Below are positions 20,912 to 31,231 of a stretch of 64,000 nucleotides of DNA, in pieces (the first letter of the stretch is position 1; each line of letters starts with the position of its first letter). Position numbers and translations under genes: made by a program. The notes beneath the pieces are model-generated. The model searched no databases and was not told the DNA's origin. It was given only the letters and a program-made list of their open reading frames with translations. The stretch is from assembly GCF_036588685.1 (NCBI RefSeq), contig NC_086378.1:40029578-40093577 (forward strand), in the 5' to 3' direction. This DNA is from Mytilus trossulus. Lineage: Eukaryota; Mollusca; Bivalvia; Mytilida; Mytilidae.

Positions 20912-20992
20912 GTTGAGCGAGATTCGAACCCTTTCTTTAAAACCATCATTTATTAGTAGTTCTGTGCTCTACTAATGGAGCTACGGCGATGC
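20912..20992 (-). tRNA. tRNA-like pseudogene or tRNA-derived SINE head
   Basis: The minus strand carries an A-box-like TAGCTCCATTAGTAGAGC with a perfect GCTC/GAGC D-stem, and ~40 nt later a B-box-like GGTTCGAATCTC. The acceptor stem does not pair and the T-stem is poor. I could not place an anticodon stem, so a functional tRNA is unlikely. It could be a decayed tRNA gene or the pol III promoter of a SINE. Confidence 0.4.
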
Positions 20993-21281
20993 TTATACAT
21001 ATCTCTCTTATTAAGAATCTATATCGGTACAATTTATCGATGTTACAATTTTTTCTTTAAAAAGTTGTTTTTTATGTAATAAGGACACTCTAAATCAATT
21101 TCATTTTTGAGTGAACAAGTTGTATGAATAACAACAGTCATAAAAAGTATAATTTTTTTTGGTTTGAAATGTCCTTCTTAGGGGATTCCATGTTTTTCTC
21201 ACCTAAAAACACCTGAAAACCCGCATATTGGACTTTCATCCTTTTTTAGGGTCAAATTAACTTTTGATCATACATGTCATA
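20993..21281. other. spacer, nothing recognised
   Basis: AT-rich sequence between the tRNA-like segment and the 3' tail of LINE #3. No feature supported. Confidence 0.4.
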
Positions 21282-21977
21282 ATATAGAATAGAATAGAAT
21301 AGAATATTTTTATTTTCCAAATTAGGGCCCCAGGAGGGCATATGATACAGACAATATTATTATAAACATTAACATATGCAATACACACATAATAAAAGAT
21401 ATATAACAGTGTTATAAAAATAATAAAATAAAATAATATACCACAGAAAATACACTCAAAATAGTAGCAATGTATTATTATTCAATGAATACTATGTTGA
21501 AATTGACTCAAGTGCACCCGGTAAGTGTATCTTCACTTTAAAAAGACAAACATGAGGCATTAGTAGTTTGTGCGGAGAAATGTCAATATAAAAAAAAATA
21601 CAATACAAAAAGAACCCAATAAAAAACAAAGCAATTAAGCACTCCCACATTTGACTATGAGGTATACTGCAAATAACAAAGTATATTTAATAAAGGATAT
21701 TCAATATGACTTATCTGCAGAAAGCACCAAGAGTCGGTGCTTAAAGGGGAGTCCCTACTTGTACTTTATGCAGATGAGTCAAGCTCCTTAATTATTGAAA
21801 ATATATTTTTAAAGCATATTTTTAAGATTATAGATTCTGTGTCCAGCCAGCAAAGATCATCAAGGGACGGTGCCAAAGAATTTGAAATTCTTCTTATGAT
21901 CTGTGCAGGCTTAACAGGGTATCCAAATTCATATTAAAGAGTTATAGTGAATTAGTTATTGCAGATTAAGTTGTACT

Positions 21978-24900
21978 TTAATTCTTAGTATCTTCTATAT
22001 ATTTGTAAAATGCAAATAGTACATTGGGATCCTCATTATTCATTATCCAAATTAATTTGTTATCAATATTTAAATTTTGAAAGTTTGGACATGATTTTAA
22101 TATATTTTGCATCAATTCCTCTCTTTTTAATAAATGAGTATCACATTTAAATAAAAAATGAACTTCATCCTCAACCTCACCTGAGGTGCACCTGAGACAA
22201 ATTCGGTTTTGTCGAAGAGTACCCTGGTATCTACCAGATTCAATTTGCAATTTGTGAGCAGATATTTTTAATATAGTAATACATTTCCTTTGCTCAAAAT
22301 GTCGAATTATTGACAAATAATTTTCAAAACCGAAGTTGCACTTGAATGTTACATAAGTTCGTAGTTTACCATCTTTATGTATATCTAGCTGTATTTTCCA
22401 CAATGCAGTATAGTATCCCTTAACTATCTGGCCACAGTGTAGTTTAAATGTTGAATATTTTTCAAGAATATGTTTTTCTATGCCTGACATTTTTTCCCTT
22501 AAAATATTAATTGATCCATACCAAGAGTTTTTTTTTGTTTCAAATAGCTTTTTAGAACAATTATATGCAGCTTTTAACAAGGGAAATGATGAGCCAATAT
22601 TTTCTAAACGATGCCAATATCCTAAAACATGTTTGACTATATCATAGTGAAGTGGAAAACGGCCTAATTCAGACAAAACTGCAAAGTTTGTACTCTTCCT
22701 ATTAACGCCTAAAATATATTTGCAGAATTTAATATGAAGTTTTTCACAAAGTATCCTTGAGTAAATTGTATCCACTGTTATGTGTTCTTTTTTTAAACGT
22801 GCAGTAAAGGGATTGAAATATCCCCAAATTTCACACCCATATAAAAGTATAGGCTTTATTGTATGGTCAAAAACATGAATTGCATTTTTAACAGTAGGAT
22901 TATGCACTAAAAAATCATTACATAGTTTGAAGTATGCTTTTAAGGCTCTTTGGTATAAATCATTCTGAGCATATGAAAAAGAACATGATGCATTAAATTG
23001 GATACCCAAATATTTATAATTAGATACACACTCCAGCTCATCTTTGTTGAAAATAAATTTTTGAGAGATATGTCTGCCTGCCTTGTTGAATATCAACACT
23101 TTAGTTTTTTTAGGATTTTATATCTAAGCACCAGTCATTGCAAAAATTATGAAGTTCATTTAATTTCTCTTGTAGTCCTTCAGCTGAGTTAGATAAAATT
23201 ACAATGTCATCAGCATATACATAAGGCAATGAATGAGTTTGCCATCCAGCATAATTGGATCTCTGGTTTGTGTAAAATAGTCTGGAAGGCTATTTATAAA
23301 TATTTTAAACAAGTTAGGACTCAAGTTATCTCCTTGTTTAACACCAAGCTTTGTTTGAAAGAATTCAGTTATTCTATCATGTATTTTTATACAAGATCTA
23401 GTTTCAAGATACATATTCTTTATAACGCTATAAAACCTTGAACTAACCCCAATCTCTAACAGCTTAATTCTAATTCCTGTATGTATTACTTTATCAAAAG
23501 CTTTATGAAAATCAACAAAGCAAGCAAACACTCTCCCATCCTTAGTATTACAGTATTTATCAAAAATACATTTTAAAACAAACATATGGTCAGATGTTCT
23601 TGCCTTTCTTGTGAAACCTATTTGACAATCATTAATTACATTATTTTCTTCTAAAAAACTATCCAACCTTATATTAAGTATACTGTTAAAAAGCTTACCA
23701 ATTGCATTAGTGATTGTTAGTCCTCTATAATTATTTGGGTCAGTGACTTCACCTGACTTATGTAATACTGTAATATAACCTTCGGTCCAATTTCTTGGGT
23801 ATAAACCATGAGACAGACAAGAATTAAATATTTTTGAAAGAGACGATAGTAAAACATTTTGACTGTGTTTAATCATATTGTTTGAAATGTTATCCAAGCC
23901 TGGTGATTTGTTACAACGTAGTTTAGAAATGGCAAAAGAAATTTCTTTCTCTGTTATAAGTTTATCAAGATTATTAAAACAAACATTTTTTTCAAGATTA
24001 TCTAGCTTTTTTTCCAACTTAGCCACTCTTTCTTTGAATGACTCATGTAATTGATATAATCCATTGAAATGTGAAACCCACACAGATGGTGCCACAGCAG
24101 AACTATGGTCCTTATTATCATTATTTTTTAAATCACTAAATAATTAACTTCCAATAAGATTTAGGATTATCATCATGTAGATTCTGTAACTGCTCAACAA
24201 GTGAATTTTTATATTCTTTATACTTAAGTTTTCTAAGTTTAGAATATTGCTTATTAAGCTTATAATAGTGACCTCTCACTAATGGGTCATAAGGAAATTT
24301 TGAATATATTTTACCGTAACTTATTAATTTGTTTCGGAGATGGTACAAATCTCCATCAAACCATTTTTTTGTCTTTATTTTCTTATTTCTTAGTTTATTT
24401 CTTTTTAAAGAATTAGTAGCAGCAGACAAGAAAATATGTGATAATTCTGCTGCAGCCTCATCGACAGAGGATTGAGACTCTTTAATTATACTTTTATTAA
24501 ATGTATTAATTTGTGTTTGTATATCTGGTAATAATAGAGCTGTCTGAAAGTTTGTAGGTGATTCATCTGACCATATGAAATTTGGAGATTTATCAAACAT
24601 ATTAATATTACAATCATTATCATCAACAGTAAATTTACTTGACATTTCCCATTCCAGTATACAATGACAATCTGAAATGGTAGGCATAAAGTTGTGAACA
24701 TAAAAATATAAAATTTGATTCAGAATACTCTCCGACACCATCACATAGTCAACCACACTACTGCCGTTTGGCGTATAACATGTGTACTTTCCAAAAACAT
24801 CCCCTAGGACTCGACCATTTAGTATCCTTAACTGGTTTAGAATACAGAGATCTAATAGACTCTTTCCCCTTGAATCAATTGTTGTATCACTGCTTTGTCT

Positions 24901-25527
24901 TTTTAAGATTTGCTTATCAATTGGGTAGTTATCAAAAAGAGGTAAATAAGATTGATCATCATTTAAAATATAATCAGGGGAATTGGCAATTCTTGCATTA
25001 AAATCACCACACAGTAAAACATTACCCATTTTCATATATTTTGCAGTTTCCTGTTCTAAACATTCAGTAATGTCCCGTTCGAGTCCCTGAGTATATGATG
25101 ACATTGAGGGTGGGTTATACACTACACACGTATACAAGTCTTTTTGAAAACCAAAAAAATCCTTTTCTAACTTTATCCACATAATGTCAGTACAAGTGTT
25201 TTTAAGAATTTTTACATAAGGTTTGATATTTTGTTTAACTAATACTGCCAACCCACCAAAAAATCTGTTGTTTGCCCTAGTTTTAGGTCTACATACATTA
25301 TAACAATTAAAAGGACCTATTCTATGAATATTTGACTCATATCCGATGTGTGTTTCAGCAAAAAAAGCCAAATCATATTTATCAATTTTGTTTAAGAAAA
25401 GGGGATCATCCGTTTTGTTACCCTCCTTGTTCATAAGGCCCCCTAAATTAAGAAAGCACATTTTTAATGATGTGACTGTTCTTGGTGACATAGTCCCTTC
25501 TATTCTTGTATTTATTTTAAATATCAA
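21978..25527 (-). pseudogene. LINE #3 ORF2 (APE endonuclease-RT), frameshifted
   Basis: The endonuclease (25,527-24,136) shows MCFLNLGGL, FFAETHIG, LLCGDFNARI, SSVVDYVM and SDCHCIL, an intact APE set. A one-base insertion near 24,140 shifts the frame. The RT then follows (24,110-23,220) with GLTITNAIGKLFN, CFVDFHKAFDKV and GVKQGDNLSPNLFKIFI. A second slip near 23,220 places YADDIVIL in another frame, and a third near 23,110 precedes the C-terminal piece (23,099-21,978). That piece ends with ICLRCTSGEVEDEVHFLFKC and FYKYIEDTKN. Three single-base changes are the main damage, so decay is recent or mild. The enzyme would nick target DNA and reverse-transcribe the LINE RNA. Confidence 0.9.
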
Positions 25528-26104
25528 AGAAATTTAAAAAACAAAATGAAAAAAGAATTATTTAAATACTTTCCAAGTATATAAATATTTTATAAACAAT
25601 ATGATAAAGAATATTTGCAAAAAGATAAACCTTTTTATAAGGTGCCAATTAAAGAATTAGAATTAAATGGCCGTCAAGTTAAATGAGTTGATTTTGTCCT
25701 TCACCTGATTTTGATTCCTTTTTTTATCTTTCTTTTTGTAAACTTAGTTAGTAGTGTACCAAAATTCCCTTGTGTGCAATTCACACATTCAATTGTAATA
25801 AAGGGAATAAATTTAAGGCAATCCTTGCGTTCTTTGATATTCACTATGTTATTTAGAACTAATTAGTTGAATTTATATATGAGTTTTAACTTTTCAAATA
25901 ATAATGAACAATATTAAAAGTTTACAATGTAATGTTTGTTCATTTATGACATCCTGAATTTTATATGGAAAAACAAAATAGAACATGCAAGTTCTACTGC
26001 ATATACATGTATTTGTAATGAAAAGATAATTATGTGATATGAATATGAACAATATACATAATATATGTGTAGAATAACATTGACATTGGTATTATTATAC
26101 AAAG
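25528..26104. other. LINE #3 spacer between ORF1 and ORF2
   Basis: About 580 bp of AT-rich sequence with stops in all frames I examined. It is unusually long for an ORF1-ORF2 gap, and I see no start-site or structural motif in it. Confidence 0.4.
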
Positions 26105-27571
26105 TTAATCTGAATCTCCACGGCCACGACCACGACCTCTACCTCTTCCTCGTCTGTTCCGTGATTGGCTCCTAGGCCGACGAGTGGGTGGGAGCGGAAT
26201 ATTGAGAATTTGGTGTACTGCTTGTTTAATATTTGATGCAAGAAATGACACACCTTTATCGTTTAAGTGATACAAGTCATTCTGCAATAAATCCTCATTC
26301 GCCTGACCCTCATAATACATGTTATTATGTTCAATGAGTTGGAATTTCTTAAGCTCTGTGTAATGCCTTCCATAGAAATTTTGTTTGATGAGAGCATTAA
26401 CAATCTGCCCATTAGTGTGGTGCATCATGTCATCCTTTCTTGGTGTAGCAAGTGATACTAGACATTTAACTTCACACCATTTCTCTTGAATAGTGGATAT
26501 AAGTGCAAACAGCTCACATGCACAATTCTGTGGGGTTTTTGTCTTCAGATCGTTGGTAAGTATGTGTAAAACAACAACAGCTGGTGGAGTTTGAGGATTA
26601 TAACCAAGGATATATTCATTTGTTTTATCCAGAGTAAAGCATATTTCCTTAATAGCATCTATACTTGGCGATACTTTACTTTCATTGATCCCACGAATAT
26701 TTGACGTTCCTATAAGAAGGACACTAGGTTTCCAAATTGGTTGTTGATCAACTTGTTCTTTAGTCTGGTGTTGTGACTTGGATGTTGCAGTTCCAGCGTG
26801 TTGACCAGAAATATCCATTGATGATGAAATTTGACTTTTCAGGTTGAGTATTTCATCCATCGCGTTATCCAACTGTAACCTTAAATTGTGCTCAGATTCA
26901 TGAAGTGTTTGTAGTTCTTGGTTTTTTATAATAAGCCTATTTGCATTAAAGTCAAGCTCGGAGTTTGTTGATGAGACAAGTTTTTCTAATTCCTTTCTAG
27001 TCTCTACTAGCAGATTTCTACTATGAATATTCAAATCATCATACTGACATTTTAAAAGCGTAACATTCCCTTTTTCAATTTGTAGTTGTGACTTCAGAGA
27101 ATCTTTTTCTTCTTGTAATGTTTTGATTTTTTGTTGTACTGATTGTAATTCTTTAGACAGAGTGTCCTTATCAGTGCTCTTTTGGTCAAGTTGAGACTGG
27201 CCTTGCAAAAGAAGTGTTTTGCACCCATTAACAGCCTCTACTATAGTTGTAGTGTCTTTTTCCTGACTAATTTGAAGTTTGCATATAGTGTCAAGGAAGC
27301 ATTGTTGGAGACGAGACAAATTGACTTCAGTTTGTGAAGGGGTATCTGCTGCATTGTTATTATTATCAATTTTTGGGTTGGTTGGTTTTAGGTTTTGTGA
27401 AACTTCAGATTTTTCTTCATTTATATTGTTAGCATCAGTCTTGGTTTGTTTTTCTGAAACCGTCATTACTTGATCATTTATTGCTTGCTGTGTGACCACT
27501 TCATTAGGTTCATGACCTTCGATTGTTTTCAAGGAGGTCTCGTCATTTTCACATGTATCTAATAGCTTCAT
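26105..27571 (-). pseudogene. LINE #3 ORF1, main part: coiled coil and SGNH esterase
   Basis: A 488-codon open frame. Residues ~130-250 form a heptad-rich coiled coil. Residues ~280-455 look like an SGNH/GDSL hydrolase: block I GTSNIRG (nucleophile Ser), block III-like HILTNDL, and block V NDLYHLND (Asp-His pair), followed by a tail helix. The C-terminus is an RG-rich basic tail (RRGRGRGRGRGRG). Such esterase domains are known in ORF1 of CR1-type LINEs. The true N-terminus is 5 kb away (32,743-33,203): the frame is open upstream of this Met only to the DIRS boundary, where a stop lies in element sequence. The 5' part is therefore severed rather than absent. Confidence 0.82.
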
Positions 27572-27587
27572 TATTTCAATCAGAATT

Positions 27588-27779
27588 CAAAAATTTGTAA
27601 ACAAGTTAAAATTTTATGAATAAATTATACCTACCTGACATATGTCCGTTAGGATTTCTTTCTCTCGTTGGTATTTAACTCGCTCCCCACCGGAAGTTAA
27701 AAACTAGTACTCAGGTGTACTGTTATGACTTCCGGTCCAGGTAAACGAGATCAGTTTTCACTCGGCGCTTGAAAGACAC
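27588..27779 (-). repeat. DIRS right inverted terminal repeat
   Basis: From 27,632 the sequence CCTACCTGACATATGTCCG and the following ~125 bp are the reverse complement of 32,569-32,718, with one small difference near 27,760 (TTTTCACTCGG versus TTTTCTTTCTCGG). The outer ~43 bp (27,588-27,630) is the right-end-specific extension, AT-rich. Confidence 0.92.
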
Positions 27780-27820
27780 CTCGTATCAAACTTCTCATTT
27801 ACGGGGAGGTAGGGTGGTCT

Positions 27821-27930
27821 GACATATGTCAGGTAGGTATAATTTATTCATAAAATTTTAACTTGTTTACAAATTTTTGAATTTTAATTTCATAAATTAA
27901 AAACCTACCTGACATATGTCCGTTAGGATT
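27821..27930 (-). repeat. DIRS internal complementary region
   Basis: Two adjoining blocks. 27,821-27,872 is complementary to the right terminus (27,588-27,640), and 27,873-27,930 is complementary to the left terminus (32,692-32,742). Placed head to head they match the sequence formed when the two ends are joined. This is the arrangement described for Dictyostelium DIRS-1, where the region templates completion of a circular intermediate. Confidence 0.9.
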
Positions 27931-28232
27931 ATCTCTGATTCCAAAGCAATCCCTTTCTGGATGTGGATAAATAGAAGTTTGCCTCTATAGATCTTTAGGA
28001 ATCATTTTCCTCTTCTTCACATCAGTTCATTTTATATATATATGTACAAACATCTTTTTGTAGTTTTTAAAGTTTTATGATTTTTTTAAATATTTTTCTG
28101 CATTTTTTATAAAAATGTTTCCCACAACTTCATGTTGTAAGTATTTTCTATATACAGTTAAAATATATACCACTGTTAATATTTACACACAAAACTAAAA
28201 CATTCTCTCCACCAAACTCGTCGGGAAAGTAT

Positions 28233-29222
28233 TCAAATGTTTAAAAAATCCACCTGTACATCTTTCAAGTAAAAATTCACAAAAGTGTTGGCTTGACTCC
28301 AATCTGCACTATCTAAAATGTCTTTCATTTTTGCTCCTTTGAAAAGAGCCCAGGAAGGTCCAATTGATCTAGTAGAATGTCCTCTCACTTGAGGAATATC
28401 TTTCTTCTGTTTCTTATATGCATGTCTAATCACCTTAACTAACCAGCTTGAAATAGTTTGTGAAGACACTGGTCTATGTGGTTTATTTACAGTTAAAAAC
28501 AATTTCAGTTCATCTTTGCCATTCTTGTCTCTTAAATCCTCTGTATTCCTCAAATAATGTGTCAAAGCCCTCTTAGGATCTAGTAATCTGTTGTTCTCAA
28601 AAGCTGGAACAAAAATAGTTGGACTTTGATGAGAAATTCTATCTTGTTTTGACAAACCATGACGTAAAAAAGTTACCCCTTTTTTCTGAACATTAACTGA
28701 ACCTTCACCAATTCTCAAAGATTGCAAATCCCCACATCTTCTAAAAGTAGTAATTGCAATAAGAAAAATTGTTTTCCAAGTTATATATTTCAAACTAGCT
28801 TTTTTCATTGGTTCATAAGGTTCTTTCTTTAGTAAGTCTAAGACTAAAGGTAAATCCCACTCGGGTACAAGTTTTCGTTTAGGCGGTCTCGTATTAAAAA
28901 CCCCTTTCAGTAATCTTATAATGTAAGGGTGTTGACCAACAGGGATTTTTTCAATGGGAGATAATACTGAAGACAGCATAGACCTGTAACCTGCAATTGT
29001 CCTATACTGTAAACCTTTGTCAAATAAATGTGTTAAAAAATTTGCACAATTTTCTAAAGAAGCTGTATAGGGATCGATATCCCGTTCAGAACACCAGCTA
29101 TTGTATTTTCTAAATTTAGCTTTGTAATCCTTTTGAGTACCTGCCCGCCAAGATGCTGACAGGAGTTTCCTAGCGTTTTCAGAAAAACCTTTTGTTTTGA
29201 GCTGCTGGTCGATAGTAGCCAT
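28233..29222 (-). CDS. DIRS tyrosine recombinase
   Basis: Site-specific recombinase that would insert the circular DNA form into the genome in place of an integrase. Counting from the Met at 29,222 (329 residues), residues 1-110 are the SAM-like core-binding domain. The catalytic domain follows with the first Arg at about 162 (FRRCGDL), HxxR at 282-285 (HSTRS), Trp308 at the usual His/Trp position, and the nucleophilic Tyr318 (NFYL). All key residues are present. The frame is open much further upstream (Met at 31,040, 935 codons), overlapping the RT ORF in another frame. I chose 29,222 because it precedes the conserved domain closely; it overlaps the RT ORF by 169 bp, and a longer product cannot be excluded. 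Confidence 0.88.
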   Translation of the reverse strand: MATIDQQLKTKGFSENARKLLSASWRAGTQKDYKAKFRKYNSWCSERDIDPYTASLENCANFLTHLFDKGLQYRTIAGYRSMLSSVLSPIEKIPVGQHPYIIRLLKGVFNTRPPKRKLVPEWDLPLVLDLLKKEPYEPMKKASLKYITWKTIFLIAITTFRRCGDLQSLRIGEGSVNVQKKGVTFLRHGLSKQDRISHQSPTIFVPAFENNRLLDPKRALTHYLRNTEDLRDKNGKDELKLFLTVNKPHRPVSSQTISSWLVKVIRHAYKKQKKDIPQVRGHSTRSIGPSWALFKGAKMKDILDSADWSQANTFVNFYLKDVQVDFLNI

Positions 29223-31231
29223 GCAGTTAACTGAAACACTTCTGGGTTCGGATGTGCCACTTTTCTCTTGCCCTGAACCAGCAGATTTTCTACTAGTGGA
29301 AGTTTTAGAGGACAAGCTACTAGTAGTTGTAACAACTGGGGATACCAATGTTGTCTTGGCCAATGTGGAGCTATCAGTATTATCTCGCACTGAAATTTTT
29401 GCATGTGCTGTAAAATTTTTGGAATTAGTGCAAGGGGGGGAAATGCATAGGCAAACATGTTGTTCCATTCTATGGATAGAGCATCCACTGCTAATGCTTG
29501 TGGGTGATTCATCCATGAGCAAAACACAACTGCTTTTTTGTTTTCGTTTGTCGCAAAAAGATCGATTGTTGGATGCCCCCAATTTTGAAAAATTTGATGC
29601 ACAACTGAATGGTCTAATTCCCACTCTGTTGCCTGAATTTTTATCCGACTCAATTGATCTGCTAACACATTGTTTACTCCCGCAATGTGTGCTGCTTTCA
29701 GATAAATTTTGTTTTCTAGGGCAAACATCCATAAATCCCAAGTCCTTTGACATAGCTGAAGTGACCGAGTCCCTCCTTGCTTGTTTATGTATTGTACTAC
29801 TGTAACATTGTCTGACCGAATCAAAACTAGTTTGTTTTTCAAAAATTTCTGAAATTTCTTCACAGTCAGAAAAACTGCTTCCAATTCTAGATTGTTTATA
29901 TGTAACAGTTTTTGCTCCTCTGTCCAAAGACCCTGAGCTGTTAGATTGTTCATGTGACCCCCCCAACCCGACTTGGAGGCATCCGTCGTGATTGTAACTG
30001 AGGTCTGATTTTGTTTTAAAGATCTTCCCTGCATAATGTTTGCTAAAGACAACCACCATTTCAAATGAACTTTTAGGTTTGGAGTACATTGAATTTGAAA
30101 ATCTAAACTCATTTTTGATGGGGTCCAATTTCGAAGTAAACGTAATTGGACAGGCCTCATAAATAACCTGGCATTCGGAATCAACTCTAGACAAGATGCC
30201 ATTTTCCCCAATACTTCCATGTAATGTCTGGCTGTTACCATGCCATTCATTACTTTTTGTACTGATAAAAATAGACTCTGTATCCTGTCCTGAGTTGGTA
30301 ATACTAAACCTTGATCGAACTTGAACACCGCTCCCAAATAAGTGATTGTTTGATTTGGTATTAAACTGGACTTTTCGTGATTGATTAAAAAGCCTAGTCG
30401 AACAAGGAGATTCAACATTATTTCTCGATCTATTACAAGTTTTTGCTGAAACTGATTGACACACATCCAATCGTCTAGATATACTGCTAGACGTATGTTT
30501 TGTTTTCTTAAATGGGCTGCAACTACTGACACCACCTTCGTAAAAACTCGTGGTGATGATGTTGGGCCAAAACAAAGGGCTTTGAACTGGTAAACTTGAC
30601 CTTGAACAGAAAATCTGAGGTATTTCCTGTGATTTTTGAATACTTTTATATGAAAATAAGCGTCTTTTAAGTCCAGACTTATTGCCCAATCTCCTTGTTT
30701 TACTAAGTTTAACACCTTTGAAATTGTGTCCATTTTGAAGTGTTGCTTCCGAAGATACTGATTTAGTGGTTTCAAATTTATAACCGGTCTCATTTGTCCA
30801 TTTTTTTTTGGAACTAGGAATAATGTACTGTAAAAACCGGTCATTCGTTCCTTGACTGGTACTTTTTCTATAGCCCCTTTTTCCAAAAGAGAATTTATTT
30901 CTAAATTTAAAATATCCAAATTTTTTGTACTGACTACTGTCTTTTTTATTCCCTGAAAAGGAGGTTTTTGCAGAAACTCCAGTTTGTAACCGTCTTTGAT
31001 TATTGACAGAACCCACTGATCCTGAGTTATCTGCTCCCATTCTTGTAAAAAATGTGTTAACCGCCCCCCGACCGGTATGTGTATCTTCGGAAACTTCACT
31101 TTTCTCACCTTGTCATCTAGAGTATCCTGAGAATTTTCCTCCTCTACTGTTACTAGCCCCTCTTTTAAACTTAGGGATCCGAAAATGTGGAACTTCATTT
31201 TTAGTCTCACTATGCCCAACTTTTTTATCAA
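29054..31231 (-). CDS. DIRS reverse transcriptase / RNase H / methyltransferase-like polyprotein
   Basis: A 725-codon intact ORF. The RT spans about residues 100-300: LVPKKNGQMRPVINLKPLN, motif A SLDLKDAYFHI (187-195), GPTSSPRVFTK and catalytic YLDD (251-254). RNase H spans ~410-530 with TTDASKSGWGG (D417), the ELEA Glu near 450, RSDN (D474) and ADQLSR (D525). From about 550 the segment PTIDLFATNENKK...AYAFPPL...APHWPRQHWYP is the conserved DIRS region described as methyltransferase-like (DAM-type). It would copy gag-packaged RNA into DNA. Its start overlaps the end of gag by 119 bp in a different frame, so expression may need frameshifting or internal initiation. It appears functional. Confidence 0.93.
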   Translation of the reverse strand: MIKKLGIVRLKMKFHIFGSLSLKEGLVTVEEENSQDTLDDKVRKVKFPKIHIPVGGRLTHFLQEWEQITQDQWVLSIIKDGYKLEFLQKPPFQGIKKTVVSTKNLDILNLEINSLLEKGAIEKVPVKERMTGFYSTLFLVPKKNGQMRPVINLKPLNQYLRKQHFKMDTISKVLNLVKQGDWAISLDLKDAYFHIKVFKNHRKYLRFSVQGQVYQFKALCFGPTSSPRVFTKVVSVVAAHLRKQNIRLAVYLDDWMCVNQFQQKLVIDREIMLNLLVRLGFLINHEKSSLIPNQTITYLGAVFKFDQGLVLPTQDRIQSLFLSVQKVMNGMVTARHYMEVLGKMASCLELIPNARLFMRPVQLRLLRNWTPSKMSLDFQIQCTPNLKVHLKWWLSLANIMQGRSLKQNQTSVTITTDASKSGWGGHMNNLTAQGLWTEEQKLLHINNLELEAVFLTVKKFQKFLKNKLVLIRSDNVTVVQYINKQGGTRSLQLCQRTWDLWMFALENKIYLKAAHIAGVNNVLADQLSRIKIQATEWELDHSVVHQIFQNWGHPTIDLFATNENKKAVVFCSWMNHPQALAVDALSIEWNNMFAYAFPPLALIPKILQHMQKFQCEIILIAPHWPRQHWYPQLLQLLVACPLKLPLVENLLVQGKRKVAHPNPEVFQLTAWLLSTSSSKQKVFLKTLGNSCQHLGGQVLKRITKLNLENTIAGVLNGISIPIQLL

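Noticed and set aside
29197-29805. 202-codon plus-strand ORF
   Set aside because: It is antisense to the DIRS RT and recombinase genes, which have clear catalytic motifs; a shadow frame.
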